Shown piece after piece: positions 28,454-40,870 of a stretch of 64,000 nucleotides of DNA. Made by a program: the position numbers and the translations under genes. The DNA is taken from NCBI GenBank assembly GCA_003118195.1, contig BEXV01000702.1:42881-106880 (forward strand), written 5' to 3'. Origin of the DNA: Hemicentrotus pulcherrimus (lineage: Eukaryota; Echinodermata; Echinoidea; Camarodonta; Strongylocentrotidae). How positions within the stretch are numbered: the first letter of the stretch is position 1; each line of letters opens with the position of its first letter. The notes below the pieces were generated by a model. That model was given only the letters and a program-made list of their open reading frames with translations, was not told the origin of the DNA and searched no databases.

Positions 28454-29003
28454 GAGAAATATCAACAGTAGTTTCAAACTCCATGAAGCCTTACAAAAGT
28501 CAAGTATTACATAGTCACAATGAGAGGTGCAAATATGACGTTGATATTAGGAATATCCATAGAGAAAAAATGATGACACTTTAGCAACTGAATGACGGGG
28601 GAAAGAGTTTCCTGAAAATACAAACGAAGTGATCACAGGAGGAATTCTGGGTTAATTATCAGGCCAAACACTGGCTTTCAAATTTACCAACAATCCGTCA
28701 AACTCGTGTAACATTTAAATATGACAGGTCTTGTCGTCCTTGGGTTCTGCTCGCCATAGACAACCATGGCGACGGAATTCTGGCGTTTCATTATTGGTAA
28801 AGTCGTAAAATGGAATGAGCGGATTATTGGCTACACCGCTCCTTCAATGAGTTGAAGTAAGCACCTATTCTGAAACCACACCGACAGGTGACCGTACACT
28901 CATCGTGATGTAATTGGTCAATAAAGTCACACTTGTCGATTATTTCAACCAGATCATGCAGATTTAAGGTAGGCAAGCGATGTAAATAATAGACTTCCTA
29001 GGC

Positions 29004-29007
<4 letters not shown>

Positions 29008-29046
<39 letters not shown>
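29008..29046. repeat. (AC)n microsatellite
   Basis: About 19 perfect AC units in Wnt1 intron 1. Confidence 0.95.
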
Positions 29047-29047
<1 letters not shown>

Positions 29048-29210
29048 TTACGCACCCTCACGCACACTGCTCCTAAACGCATCTGTCTTTTTCACTTCTT
29101 TGTAGCAAATATAAAACGATTAAATGGATCAGGAATATAATTAAGTTAAGTCACATTTGATTAGCCTCTGAATTTTCGGGTAATTAATAAAGAAAAACGC
29201 ACATCCAAAT

Positions 29211-29249
29211 ACACGCACACACGCTCACACACACACACACACACACACA
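29211..29249. repeat. (AC)n microsatellite, second
   Basis: AC repeats interrupted by ACGC and CGCTC at the left end and perfect at the right; only about 165 bases from the previous AC run. Confidence 0.9.
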
Positions 29250-32200
29250 GTCGATGGTTTATCAAAACGCTATGGAGTATACACACATTATACATCAGAT
29301 GAAGATAAACCTAACCATTATCATACTTGCGTATCACACTCTTGCATCGTGAGCTGTGATACGAAGATGCATGCACCTCGATCGATCGTCAAGATGGAGA
29401 ACGATCTGTCAAATTGATTGCCCTTATTCATATAGCTAGTTAACTGTCCCACAAAATAAAAGTGATCTAGGGTTACAAAACCACACTAAGCCCGGTTTAA
29501 CATGTTTAAATTTGGTCCAAACCTGGGATAAGTTCAACATGGCTGTGAGAATACCGGTCAATTTGTTTTTCTTCAAGTGTTTTGTTCTTATATAGGTTTT
29601 TTTATTGTCTGTTTCCTCACTAAATAGTGACTTTTCTGAGTCCGTTATTACTCCTTTCATTGTATTGACAAATACATAAAATTCATGTTATGCTTACCCA
29701 TGTAACTATGTGGATGTAGCTCATTATCTATTTACCGTCTTGTATTCATGTACATGAACTATCAAACCTTCGACCCCGCTGCCTATCACTTGACACTTTT
29801 TGTTTTGGATAAATCAGATTCTAGCGCAAAAAAAAGAATTATTTAATTTCTGTTTTATTTGAGCAAAAACGAACAAAGCAATAATCAAAATAGCTCATGG
29901 AATAAACAGATTAGCCCAAAGCACTGACTTCGTTATAATTTTATATAATGTATATTGCAGCTTTCAACTTGATATCAATAGATTCGATATATAAAATGTT
30001 AAAATACAGTTTGTATTCTTCTATACCTTACAGAATGTTACTAAAGTGTAGTTTGGACAAATTCGTTATTTTTGAATCTGAATTTTCGTCATAAAATTAC
30101 TTTAGTGAACAATTACTGTCTTTACTTTATGACAAATGTTGCGAAATGTCCTTCTCTCTGTACAGTCAGCCATTAATGTCCACTGATAAAATTAAACGTC
30201 ATCCTTGCAAATTATTGCTTAGGTGAATTTTTGAAACATTGCCTCAGACCATGAAAAAAATCAACATAATTCAACGTAATTCGTATATATATTTAACATT
30301 GTGTCGGTTGATCTTTATTTTTTCTGCCCATTCTGACCAAGCCGGCACAGAATTTTCTTTCCCTTTCCCCTTCAGAACCCCGTCCTTTGATCTCTCACCA
30401 CATACCACCTTAATCTCGATTACAGTCAGAATATTTCTCTTCTTATCCCAGTACTAAGCAGGATTCTGTCAGCGGTTAAATTGTTCCTAAATGATCCGGC
30501 GGAGTTGGGCTTGAGACCGCCCGCTTACCCGCTGCTCACGGCGATAAACACGCGGCTACGATCAAGGGTTTGAGCGCAGAGAGCGCGTAAGTGCCCCCCT
30601 AGCTGTCGGCCTATTATCTGAACGGCGCGAGGGGCTCGCCCCGTAGCGCGACGTTTGTGGCAGCCTGACCCCATTGTGGCGTTGCCTATTTAACACGCAG
30701 TAGGGATTCTATCCATGTCTGATTGATACTTGCTTGTCTTTTCCTAAGAGAATTCTATCTTGAAGGGGACAAAATGATACTGTTAAATATTGATGTAGGT
30801 ATTGTTGTCACAGAGCTTGGGTTCTCGTGTACTTCTTGGAGTTGAAATTGTTTCAATAATTTGTTCCCGCTTGATTCAGCCTCGCTGTCATTCACAGTCG
30901 TCTGGATACAAAGTCACGACTACATACAAAATTGTCTACGTGCAGGACTACTTCCAAAAAAAAACCAAACCCACAACATTCAAATAGACTTCTTCTGCTA
31001 AAGTTGTTTTTGTTTCTACTGATGTAAATAAATCAGTAAATCCAAATGGAATGGATATATCTCGACAAAAATAGAGTGACAACATTTTTTAAAGACAGGA
31101 TTTTGTATACGGATTAAATAACAATGACTTTGATTTAAATTCTTTTGAATTAAATTCGTTTGATTATTACCCTAAAAGTGAGTCTTTGATTGTTGGTAGG
31201 TAGTTGTTTTTCAATAGTAACCTATTGTGTAGAAACAAAATGAAACTTTAAGTTACATAATCAGCAGTGCCATGGTAAATTTAAATTATTGATTGAAGCA
31301 TTATTGATTCATTCGTATATATAAGAAACGGTAATGTATCAATGTTTTTTTTGAGCAATTCAAGCCCCAGTCACAAATGCCATTACGAATTGCTACGAAC
31401 GCCATACGAACGATTTCCAGACAATGGGAATTCGGGAAGACAATGGAAAAACTGGGAGATTCGTACGAAATTATCGTTCGTACGAACCTTTATGACCGTA
31501 GCAATATAAATAAATAGTGTTGATATCTTTAATGGCGTACCCAGTTTACATTAAGATAGAATTTACATGGAAAGGTGATTATTCAATTAGAGTTAAGTAT
31601 GTAATAGGACGGATAAGTTTATAATAAGAAAAGTCGTGGTAACGTCATTAATTTGTGAACCTGTTTGCATCCCATGAAACGCCTTTTATTCCGAGTATTC
31701 CTTACAATATAACTTTCAGGGGGTATGATTCAAATTCAATTGTTCCCTATTTAGCCTGAAATTCATCCCACTCTTCAAAGATTGGATGATTGGCGAGACT
31801 CGTCTTGGCACTACTCACCAGTCCCAAACACAAATCGAATAAAACTCACAAGACCGTGCGTGCAGTTTAACAATCAAAATGGGGTAGATTTCTCAACTTC
31901 TAATCAAGAATTGGGTTGTCAGATAAAATAGGATCATGGCTGCTTCTAGAGAAGCCTAATTTTATTCGAGGTCTAGAAAATGTCAGAATGGTGATGTAGA
32001 GACGATCGTATGCAACTGTGATGGATGGAGACATAATCGTCTAAGGCAAACAGACTACCCACGTCCTTCCTCTGTCTTAAATTGACACCTGTTATCTAAC
32101 CCTATTGGCCCTCGTATACTCATTTTAGCCGCCATATCTGTGTGTTCCAGATCATGGACTTTGAACACGTGACTAGTAATCATGGATATTCTTCATATTT

Positions 32201-32432
32201 AAGTTGATCGGAATGAAGCCATTGATTAATGATATTAACGCTTTCCTCGCCATCGTGTGACGTTTACACGAGGCGTCATTCCGATTGCGCTATTACCTCC
32301 GCTGGTCAAGGCTATGAGGGAAATTAGCGCATGTGCTATTAACTCAACGCACTGTTTCCAACGTTTATTCTTCATTTACTTTTTTGTACAATTTCACTAT
32401 CATAATGGGGAGTCAACTGGTGCGCCAGTCAT

Positions 32433-32994
32433 TAGGGACTTTTAGATTGAGTGGACGAGAACACGCCGAACGCCGACTGATCATGCGAGTCAACGTACTT
32501 AACTGCCCATGTTGACTACAATTAGAAATCTTTTAGATTGCACTCGACGATATACATGCATGCAGGAAGTAACACTTTGAACATCACGGACAAAGAAAGA
32601 GGACAAAATATACAGTTCCTCAATCTACTCTCAACAAAAGAACATCCCTTCACTGCTATTATGTAAAAATGTGTAGAACAGGTGAATATGCATGTGACGC
32701 CCGTTCTACACATTTATACATAATAGCTGGGAAGGGATGTTCCTTTGTCTCTAGTAGGTCCATGGGCTACCTGAGGAACTGTATTTTATGCGCACGCGGC
32801 ATATACTAGTACCTTGAGCATGTAAAGGCGCTATATAAATATCGATATGTATGTATGTATGTACTAGATTTAGGAAAATCAAGGTTGAAGCATTCTCGAT
32901 CGCCGACTGAGATGACGTAACGCATGCGCAGTGCCTTAAAATGACGTCACACGTTGCAGTCAAAGCTGTCGACGTGCAAATCTAAAAGTCCCTA
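32433..32994. mobile_element. Composite inverted-repeat element
   Basis: The outer termini are TAGGGACTTTTAGATT (32433-32448) and its exact reverse complement (32979-32994). Inside, a longer inverted pair joins ACAGTTCCTCA...ACATCCCTTC...ATGTGTAGAAC (about 32612-32680) to GTTCTACACATT...GAAGGGATGT...TGAGGAACTGT (about 32702-32784). The right part contains GAGCATGTAAAGGCGCTATATAAA and a (TATG)n run, resembling the 3' tail of a SINE. No transposase frame is present. TA at both borders would fit a Tc1/mariner-type MITE, which is an inference. Confidence 0.7.
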
Positions 32995-34050
32995 TTGACA
33001 CAGTCCTACATCAGCAGCAATATTTAAGACGCCTGCTGTGTATTGCGCATTATGTACATTGCACGCAAGGAGTCATGTCGTTGTTTTATTACCTGCGCTA
33101 TTCAAACCTATGGAGGGGAAGAAAACAAATGACGCTATATTGAGTCATATTGTTATTCTGAAGAAAAAAAAAAGAGTTGTTGAAACACATTTTGTTGGGT
33201 GGTAGGCTCATAAAATCCTATAACATTGACCAGCAGAGAGATTCTACTTTACTACAGGCTTATCAGGCCTATACGTCTGCAGGCATACTACAGGCATGGG
33301 ATAGTGAAATATTGCTAGAGGGTTAAGAGAAGGCTTTGCTTTCATGACCAGTAGCGCGTTGCTATGTCGTGAAGGTGGAAGCGAAGAAGGATGAGAAATT
33401 TCTGGCGGAAGGGGGACGGTCATTGCATATTTCCGCGAGGCTGGATGAAATAATTAGACCAATTTTTAAGTTCTTGTCTCGGTCCGAGCAGCCCAGCTGC
33501 TTGAGGATCATCCCAAGACGGCAACGTAAATAATGACGCGCTTCCTATGCAATATGCACTTTTTCTGTACTCTCACTTCCATCTAAACGTTCTTTTATTC
33601 TTGAGCACGCCGCGTTGTCCTCATCACCAAGTTCAAGTCGAGGCTGAACTGTCTCCATTCAAACACGCAGTCGGATCGTCGCGCGCGCAGGTTACACAAT
33701 CGTCTCAAGAATGCGTGAGCTTAATCACCAATAAGCATCGGACGCGCCGTTGCCAATTTGAGACGGTGTTTGTCTTGTACCGATCTAATTAAGCTAAATT
33801 GACAAAACCAACATTCATCCGAATTGGAGGCTGACCTCGTTATTAGGACAGAGAACACGTGAAACCTTGCCGTGTTAGAAAATACTTATTCTATTATCTT
33901 ATCAGCACGTGTCCGGTGAGATGGACACCCGATTCTTGTTAGGTGACGAAAGAACTGTCGTGACCTTACATGCCCTTGGTTCGAGCAACTGGATTACACC
34001 TTGACATAACGTGCAACCTAGAATGATAGGTCAAGTGGTATAGCGCGGGT

Positions 34051-34051
34051 N
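34051..34051. other. Single-base sequence gap next to a G run
   Basis: One N followed directly by a G homopolymer (GGGGGGG). Probably an unresolved homopolymer length, inside Wnt1 intron 1. Confidence 0.95.
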
Positions 34052-37000
34052 GGGGGGGTACCGTGCTTTCTCGGTAAATTAAATGTGAATTTACAAGTCT
34101 ACCGACTAGGCGGAGATCCTGTATGTCATCTTCTTTATTGCCCTTTTCATCCTCTTTTATTCCTAGTATCCATTATTTAGGGGGGAATTTCGATTGGGGC
34201 ATGTTCCCTTTCAATCCCGTAGCTACGCCACTTGCTAAGCCTATCATATCATGTTATCTGACAGTACAACTTTTTAAAAGTGTTTACCATAAGTAAAACA
34301 CTGCTTGCTATGATTATTTTCAATCTAACACTGCACTATGATTAGAGAACATTTAGAGGAAAATACAGCAGAATCACTATAGATACTTAATGTTTATAAA
34401 CATTTCAACCTCCATATTTTTTCTCCACTACAAAAAGTTTGACCTGAAAGTGGATCTGTGATGTTTCTAAGTGGCATACCGCCTACTAAGACGTCCTCCC
34501 TATGGGCCTCCAGAAAATGAGAGAAAACTTCTGTCATGATATTTTTTCCACCCCTCCCCTTCCCCTCTTTTCCTTTAGCTTTGGGGTATCAAGTCCTTCT
34601 GTAAAACTAGAGAACTTCCGATATGTCATATCTTTCCTTCCTCTAACATTTTTGCTCGTCGATATGATGGTCCCATGGGCTAGACGAAATGGAAGTCTTC
34701 CATCAAAATCAAGACTATTGTCTCAGTCAGTCTGTGATAGTTGAAAACATGAAAACACGGCACGAAAACGAACTTCTTTATTCATGTCAAGGCCAGAAGA
34801 ATGAAAACCATGAAAATAATACTTTGGATAGCAACCCATAATAGTACACTATTATGAATTATTAAAAAGATATTGAAGAATTTGACATGCATGAACTCTG
34901 CTTTCAATTTTAACACTGTCTTATATTATCGTCTATTAATGAAATCAGTTGTTTTCCGCCTGCATTTGAGTATTTAGTGGAAAATTTAATTGGCATCAAA
35001 ACATGAGAAGAAAAGTGAGGTGATGTAAAATTAATGTTCACCAATCGTAAATTAGTCTATAACGACAATGTATTCATCATATTTAGATGAAATCTAGAGA
35101 TATTTGTCTGCCAACGATGTACTTCCAAAGTACATAATGTTACAGACACAATAAAAGAGTATAAATTGAAAAGTACAATAGTACAGAATAAAGTGGGAGC
35201 TGTTTTAATTATGTTTGTATTTTTTAGATTTAACAATCCAAAAATAAGCTACAGCAACATGAACATTCTCGAATACTAGTATACACTTAATTTAGTCAAG
35301 AAAACAAAACCTAAATCATTTTTATTAATAAAACAGGGGGCAGTATTTGCAATGAAAGTAACATAAATACATGAACAAAGGTTGTGTCCAATAAATAAAA
35401 TGCAGTAAACAAAACAAAATATATCTATAAATCAGTATGTGTGGATCAATATTTCCCTCAGACCTCAAGAAATTTCTTACAAGTCGATCACCTCGTAGTA
35501 AAGTTCATTTGTATGATCCCGTCTCAACGTCTCACTCTCCTCACAAATCCATTCAATCCAAAGAGATCAGAAAGAAAAATGACGCGGTTCCTTGCATGTG
35601 ACACTCCAACTTACTTTCTACTAAACACTGCCATTTGTTTCCAGCTTAAACCCACGGATTATTTTTGTCGAAAGATTTAAATTATCTAAAATATCCTCCT
35701 TTTCTCTCATTCTTCCTCTATGTCTCGATGGCTCCTCTTTGTTTTGTTGTCTTCAAAAGAGCAAAATAGTTTGAGGTTTGTTTTGTGTCAAAACGGTGAT
35801 TTGTAAAAACCGGAAAGATTTGTTGGAAAATCCTCGAAAATGTCGGTGTTGACCTTTGCGTTAGAGCACACACTTGAGGAAGGTTAGCGGTATGAAATCA
35901 TAGAATGACATGAGGGACTAAGGGAATTAGACAATAACCTTTAACAAGAAAAATGAAAATATCTTCAAGTCCAAGCTACTTGTTCAAAACATTTACCGAG
36001 AAAATTGGTCATTTTTATACATCTCTTCTTTACCTTTGTACGTTTGGAACATTAAGAATGGAAGAAACAAACAAAAAACCCTCTTCATTAAGGTTTCGGA
36101 TGGGACGACAAAATAGGGAAGACGTTTTTTTTTAAACCATTTAGTGTTCCTATTCGTGTGGACATAATTCGCTCCTAAGACCAATTTTAAGAACAAAGTT
36201 ATTGAAAAGGGAGAATGATAAGATCGTGAAGTTCGGTCTATTTGTAATATACACGTGGCCCTCTTATGAATATCCAAAGCATCTCGCTTCCATGACAACG
36301 ACAAACCTTATCTTAACTTCATAACCTTGTTGCACCCGTCATACACTCTAATAAGCCACTGGAATACCCTCTTTATTACCAGCCACTAAGCTTAAGGGAT
36401 TAACCAGTAATCTCTCTGTAATCGTAGAGGCACGCTTAGGATCGAGGTAAATTATTGACGTTTGAAGTATTTGGCATTCTGGGTTTGCATGTGTTGCTGT
36501 CATTCGAATGTGCACTGTTGGTTCTTCGTACCTGCTCTATTACTCAACAATTGTTTCCTTGAAATTGTAGGAGGAATTCACTTGGCAAAGCTCGATCACG
36601 TAATCTTGTCAATGTACACATGTACGAAGGTCGAGCTACTTCCACGGTCACAAAACAGAAAACATTTTCCCAAGAAAAATCTCGTCTCGTCTCGTCCGAT
36701 ATATCCATAATCAGAGCACCACGATTTGTTAATTCTTTGTCATTTTTATGATTTGGGAAGTATTTTTCGCATGTAATATCTATCGATGAAACAATCTTTT
36801 AAACTTGTATATATTTGTTTCATGTATATTTGTAATCTGAAGAGGAACTTATGTAATTATTCATATATTATTTATTCGTTCATTTATTCATTTATTTTTT
36901 ATTTGTTTATTTACATACATGTACTTACTAACCTTTTTAAGCTCCGACTCGTTATAGTTGCTGCATACAGTCCATAAACACAGTTGGAACAAAATGCTTA

Positions 37001-37326
37001 TTGAAAAAACAAATACTCTAAAACAACGTTGAGGTACAGTTATAGAATTTAATCATGTTTATGTATCTATAGAATTAGAATGTCAATTATCCCTCAGCAT
37101 CTTCAATGAAATTTTTAATGTAGATTTTCTGATGTATTTTCATTTGATTTTTAATCATCTACTGTACTTTTAATTCACAATTATTCATCATAAAGTTTAT
37201 TCTGTCATATCTGATATAAATATCCATCGATATCATGCAAGAACTTTTTTTTTAAAACCTCTACCAACCAATGACTAAAATCAATATTCCATGTTTTCAA
37301 TATGTTTTATATTTGTCTTTTGATAG

Positions 37327-37592
37327 GAGCATGGTGCTATCACCGAGTATGACGAACAGTGTGACAGACACACAAGGTATCATCAACATCATAGATCCCA
37401 AATTGAAGATTTTAAACAAACGCCAAAGAAGATTGGTCTCACAGAATCGTGGGACCTTAGCCGCCATTAACAGAGCAGTCAAGATGGCTGTAGCAGAGTG
37501 TCGATACCAGTTTAAAGAGAGGAGGTGGAACTGTCCAACCTTTAACAAAGATAGAGGTCCAGAGAGCCTGTTTGGAAAGATTTTGAATAGTG
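37327..37592 (+). CDS. Wnt1: Wnt1 exon 2: start of mature Wnt domain
   Basis: The exon encodes residues 32-119 and the first base of Gly120. The acceptor is TTTTGATAG|G and the donor is AGTG|GTAAGT. It contains the N-terminal Wnt helices: LNKRQRRLVSQN near residues 60-71, the first conserved cysteine in AECRYQF (Cys89), and RRWNCP (Cys100), the last being nearly invariant in Wnts. FGKILNSG at the end matches the position where vertebrate Wnt1 reads FGKIVNRG. The region after the Trp pair, up to IIDPKL, corresponds to the variable N-terminal part of the family. An ATG inside the upstream intron is open into this exon, but it is not needed because the spliced exon 1 supplies the start. The exon phase (2 in, 1 out) agrees with the flanking exons. 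Confidence 0.94.
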
Positions 37593-39371
37593 GTAAGTAA
37601 ATGCCATTTTGGTATGCCTTATAGTCTAAGCGATATGAGACCGAAGCCAGACCGACAACGGAAACAAATAGTTTTTACATTATTTCGAAATGTTGAAGGG
37701 TCTGTTGGTTTAGAGTTGGATGGGTGGTGTTACTGATGTATGAATGGGATATTGGGGCTTTGAGATTCAAAACAAGGGCATTTTAATGGCGTATCCAAAC
37801 ATCAGTTCCCACAGGGTGAAATCATCCCTGGGAGGGTAGTCGGAATAAATCTCGATGCAAAAAACCTCATCATTTGGGCTCTTTGGGATCGTGGCGGGAG
37901 AACAGATAAATCATGGTAAATTTTTCGATTAGAACTTCGAAAATACTGGGGCAACTGCCCCCCTCGTGTAAAATGAGGTTCCTGCCTTTTATTTTCTATA
38001 TGCTATAGTATAGACCCTCTATACTTTCAAAAAATATAGGCTGAAAACTTTCTAAAATTGTAATACCAAAAGGGCAGTTCGAAATGTAAAACATCTCCTG
38101 TAGTTATTCAGACGAATTCATAATTGTGTATTCATCATATTGGTTCAGAGTGTTGTTGTTTTGGAACGTCCGGGAAATGCAATAATACCAACCAAGCGAT
38201 GTGAAAGGGTTGCAACATAACATGACATGACACAAGCAGTATTCTCTTCCTCAGTTAACTGTGATGACACTTAATTTCCATTTAAGTAAGGTTTGATAAC
38301 ATCGCTTGCCTAATGCAACTTCTTGAGAGTTAGTAGGGGTCTTGTGAGTCACATAAAATAAATGGTATTTCTTTTACATCCTTTCTTTTACATCTTCTCG
38401 TTTGCGGAACCTCAGATAGCATCAGCGCTCGTCAGCTGTTCTATTTTAACATTGTCATATCATCTCACTGTCGCATACTCAAAACATTTTCTTTTTATGG
38501 CGCATGTTCACTTAATAGCGCGATTGCGATTGGAGATGATGATTTATTTATTTAAATAAGAATTTGTGAAGTTTTAAATCATAATGTAAATTCACGAATT
38601 GATTAAAAAAGATACTCAAACTATGATTTCCTCCGCCTTACAATAAGATGACTTTTTGTTAAATCAAACATTCATGACAATTTCTTGCTTTCATGAAATG
38701 TTTCATTACATTTTCAGAATTCACAATCCTGGCTCTTAGGCTGTGATGGAAATGTAAACCAACGTAGACCATCTGTGTCGTCAAAAACAATATAGGCATT
38801 GCAGAAAAATCTGTCCGGTGGGGAGGGAGGGGGAGTTTGGGATTTTTAAGGTTATACTCGCGTATTATAGTGGATATATAGAATCATTCCAACCCCTTTC
38901 AATCCCTTCTTCTGGTTCTGCCTTTGGAGTTCATGACACTCTAAACTAGACTTCTCTGCTTGTTTTTCAAAAGGATATATGACATGTGTTCATTTTTGAT
39001 GTGAACAGAGAATCAGGGGTCGTGTTTCGTCCTGAGAGAGAAGTAGTTTCTTGACATCAGACTCTCCTCTATCATCCAGCCAGTCGTCAGAGAACCTATA
39101 TTTCTGGTTGTCTGTCGTTAACACACGATTTGTTCTTCTTTCTATAAGTCATTATTGTTTTATTATAATCGTGTAAATAGATGCCTGAAATGTTCATTCG
39201 ATAAAAAAAAAATTGTTCATTACCAAGTAACAAATTGTATCAAGCAAATACAATATTTAGCCCTTGTCCCTTAAAGGTACTATGTCCCATTTGCAGGCCC
39301 CCAAAAAATGAAAAAGTTAAATTCCAACTGCATTTGAAAAATAATACTAATTTAGAAGTTCCCTAAAAAAA

Positions 39372-39834
39372 NNNNNNNNNNNNNNNNNNNNNNNNNNNNN
39401 NNNNNNNNNNNNNNNNNNNNNNNNNNNNNNNNNNNNNNNNNNNNNNNNNNNNNNNNNNNNNNNNNNNNNNNNNNNNNNNNNNNNNNNNNNNNNNNNNNNN
39501 NNNNNNNNNNNNNNNNNNNNNNNNNNNNNNNNNNNNNNNNNNNNNNNNNNNNNNNNNNNNNNNNNNNNNNNNNNNNNNNNNNNNNNNNNNNNNNNNNNNN
39601 NNNNNNNNNNNNNNNNNNNNNNNNNNNNNNNNNNNNNNNNNNNNNNNNNNNNNNNNNNNNNNNNNNNNNNNNNNNNNNNNNNNNNNNNNNNNNNNNNNNN
39701 NNNNNNNNNNNNNNNNNNNNNNNNNNNNNNNNNNNNNNNNNNNNNNNNNNNNNNNNNNNNNNNNNNNNNNNNNNNNNNNNNNNNNNNNNNNNNNNNNNNN
39801 NNNNNNNNNNNNNNNNNNNNNNNNNNNNNNNNNN
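39372..39834. other. Assembly gap (463 N)
   Basis: A run of N preceded by an A homopolymer and followed by nine C. It lies in Wnt1 intron 2 and does not remove known Wnt1 coding sequence, since exon 2 and exon 3 join in phase. Confidence 0.98.
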
Positions 39835-40764
39835 CCCCCCCCCAATATTCCACGTTGAAACCAACCTAATGCCACTCCACACTGGTACTGTAAAACAAGC
39901 TTTGCATTGAATGATATTTGTTATCGAATGAATACCATACGTCTTTATGTTTGCTTGTCATATTCCCCGGTCTAAAAAAAATCCAGATGTTTTGAATTGT
40001 AATCATAATTTTAATTAACATCACAAGCAACGTTTAAGCCATTAATTTATTTACGATGCTCTATCATACATTAAAAAAAAAAGAAAACTAATGTACTTCA
40101 AAAGGAAATGTAATATGAAATTCCTTATATTCGTTATCCTTTGAATTAAATCAAATATGCCACACTCTTCCATAAACCAAAGACAAAGGCTCGAAAACTG
40201 ATACGGTAATGAGCTCATCCCTGTTTTTATTATATCAAAAAACTTGATTTATATACCGGAAATATGTTTCATCTTTTCTGTCTTCTTAATCAGCATGTGG
40301 TTTTAGAATTATTTCTACTTTCTATTTTGTTTTATATTAATAACAGTCATGTCATACGGTGACGATGAAGCTTAATCCCCATCCTATTAAAATTCTTATT
40401 TGGGTGTAAATGTTATTTTAGATCGATGCATCTCCACACCATACCCACTTCCTTGCCCCGCCTTCACCCCTTTCGTGGCACCATACCAAGCGAGCGTAAA
40501 ATTGCTAATGAGACAGGGGGAACATTCAATACCACAAAGAATGTATGGAAGTGCAAAACAATCAGTAGTCGTCCAATTAACGTTGAACTTTCACTATACC
40601 ACCGTGGGCATGTTACTAACACGCGTTCATCCGAGCCCAAGAGTAGACAAACAAGCCCCAGGAAGAAGAAAAAACTCACCCAGACATTCCCCTCCAAACT
40701 TGTTACTGTGTCAACCTTTCCATATTCTTGTTTTGTCCTTGCCTGCAATCTTCATCTGTTGCTG

Positions 40765-40870
40765 TCCTCACAAGCCCACCGCAGCGGGGTTGATGAGAAA
40801 AACCCATCAACCCAGCGCGAGCTCGCGCCGGGCACTCCCCGGCGAAATCTGCCGAACCTTTCGCTGAAAA
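40765..40870. other. GC-rich island with consecutive hairpins
   Basis: Three adjacent fold-back units: GGGTTGATG (40787-40795) with CATCAACCC (40805-40813), the perfect palindrome GCGCGAGCTCGCGC (about 40815-40828), and CCGGG-CACT-CCCCGG directly after. The patch stands out from AT-rich surroundings. It could be a regulatory element or a remnant of a mobile element; I do not recognise it. Confidence 0.5.

Larger units (their letters stand above)
17556..37326 (+). other. Wnt1 intron 1 (19.8 kb)
   Basis: A GTAAGT donor and a TTTTGATAG acceptor bound this intron. No other coding exon was recognised on either strand. It holds a SINE-like segment (24898-25000), a MITE fragment, a degenerate (TCA)n tract, (AGT)n and (AC)n microsatellites, a composite inverted-repeat element (32433-32994), one single-N gap, and GC-richer patches near 22260-22760, 30490-30665 and 33340-33740. 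Large first introns of developmental ligands often carry enhancers, but I cannot identify one with certainty. Confidence 0.75.

Noticed and set aside
28362..29249. CRISPR-like regular repeats
   Set aside because: These are simple microsatellites without spacers, in an animal genome.
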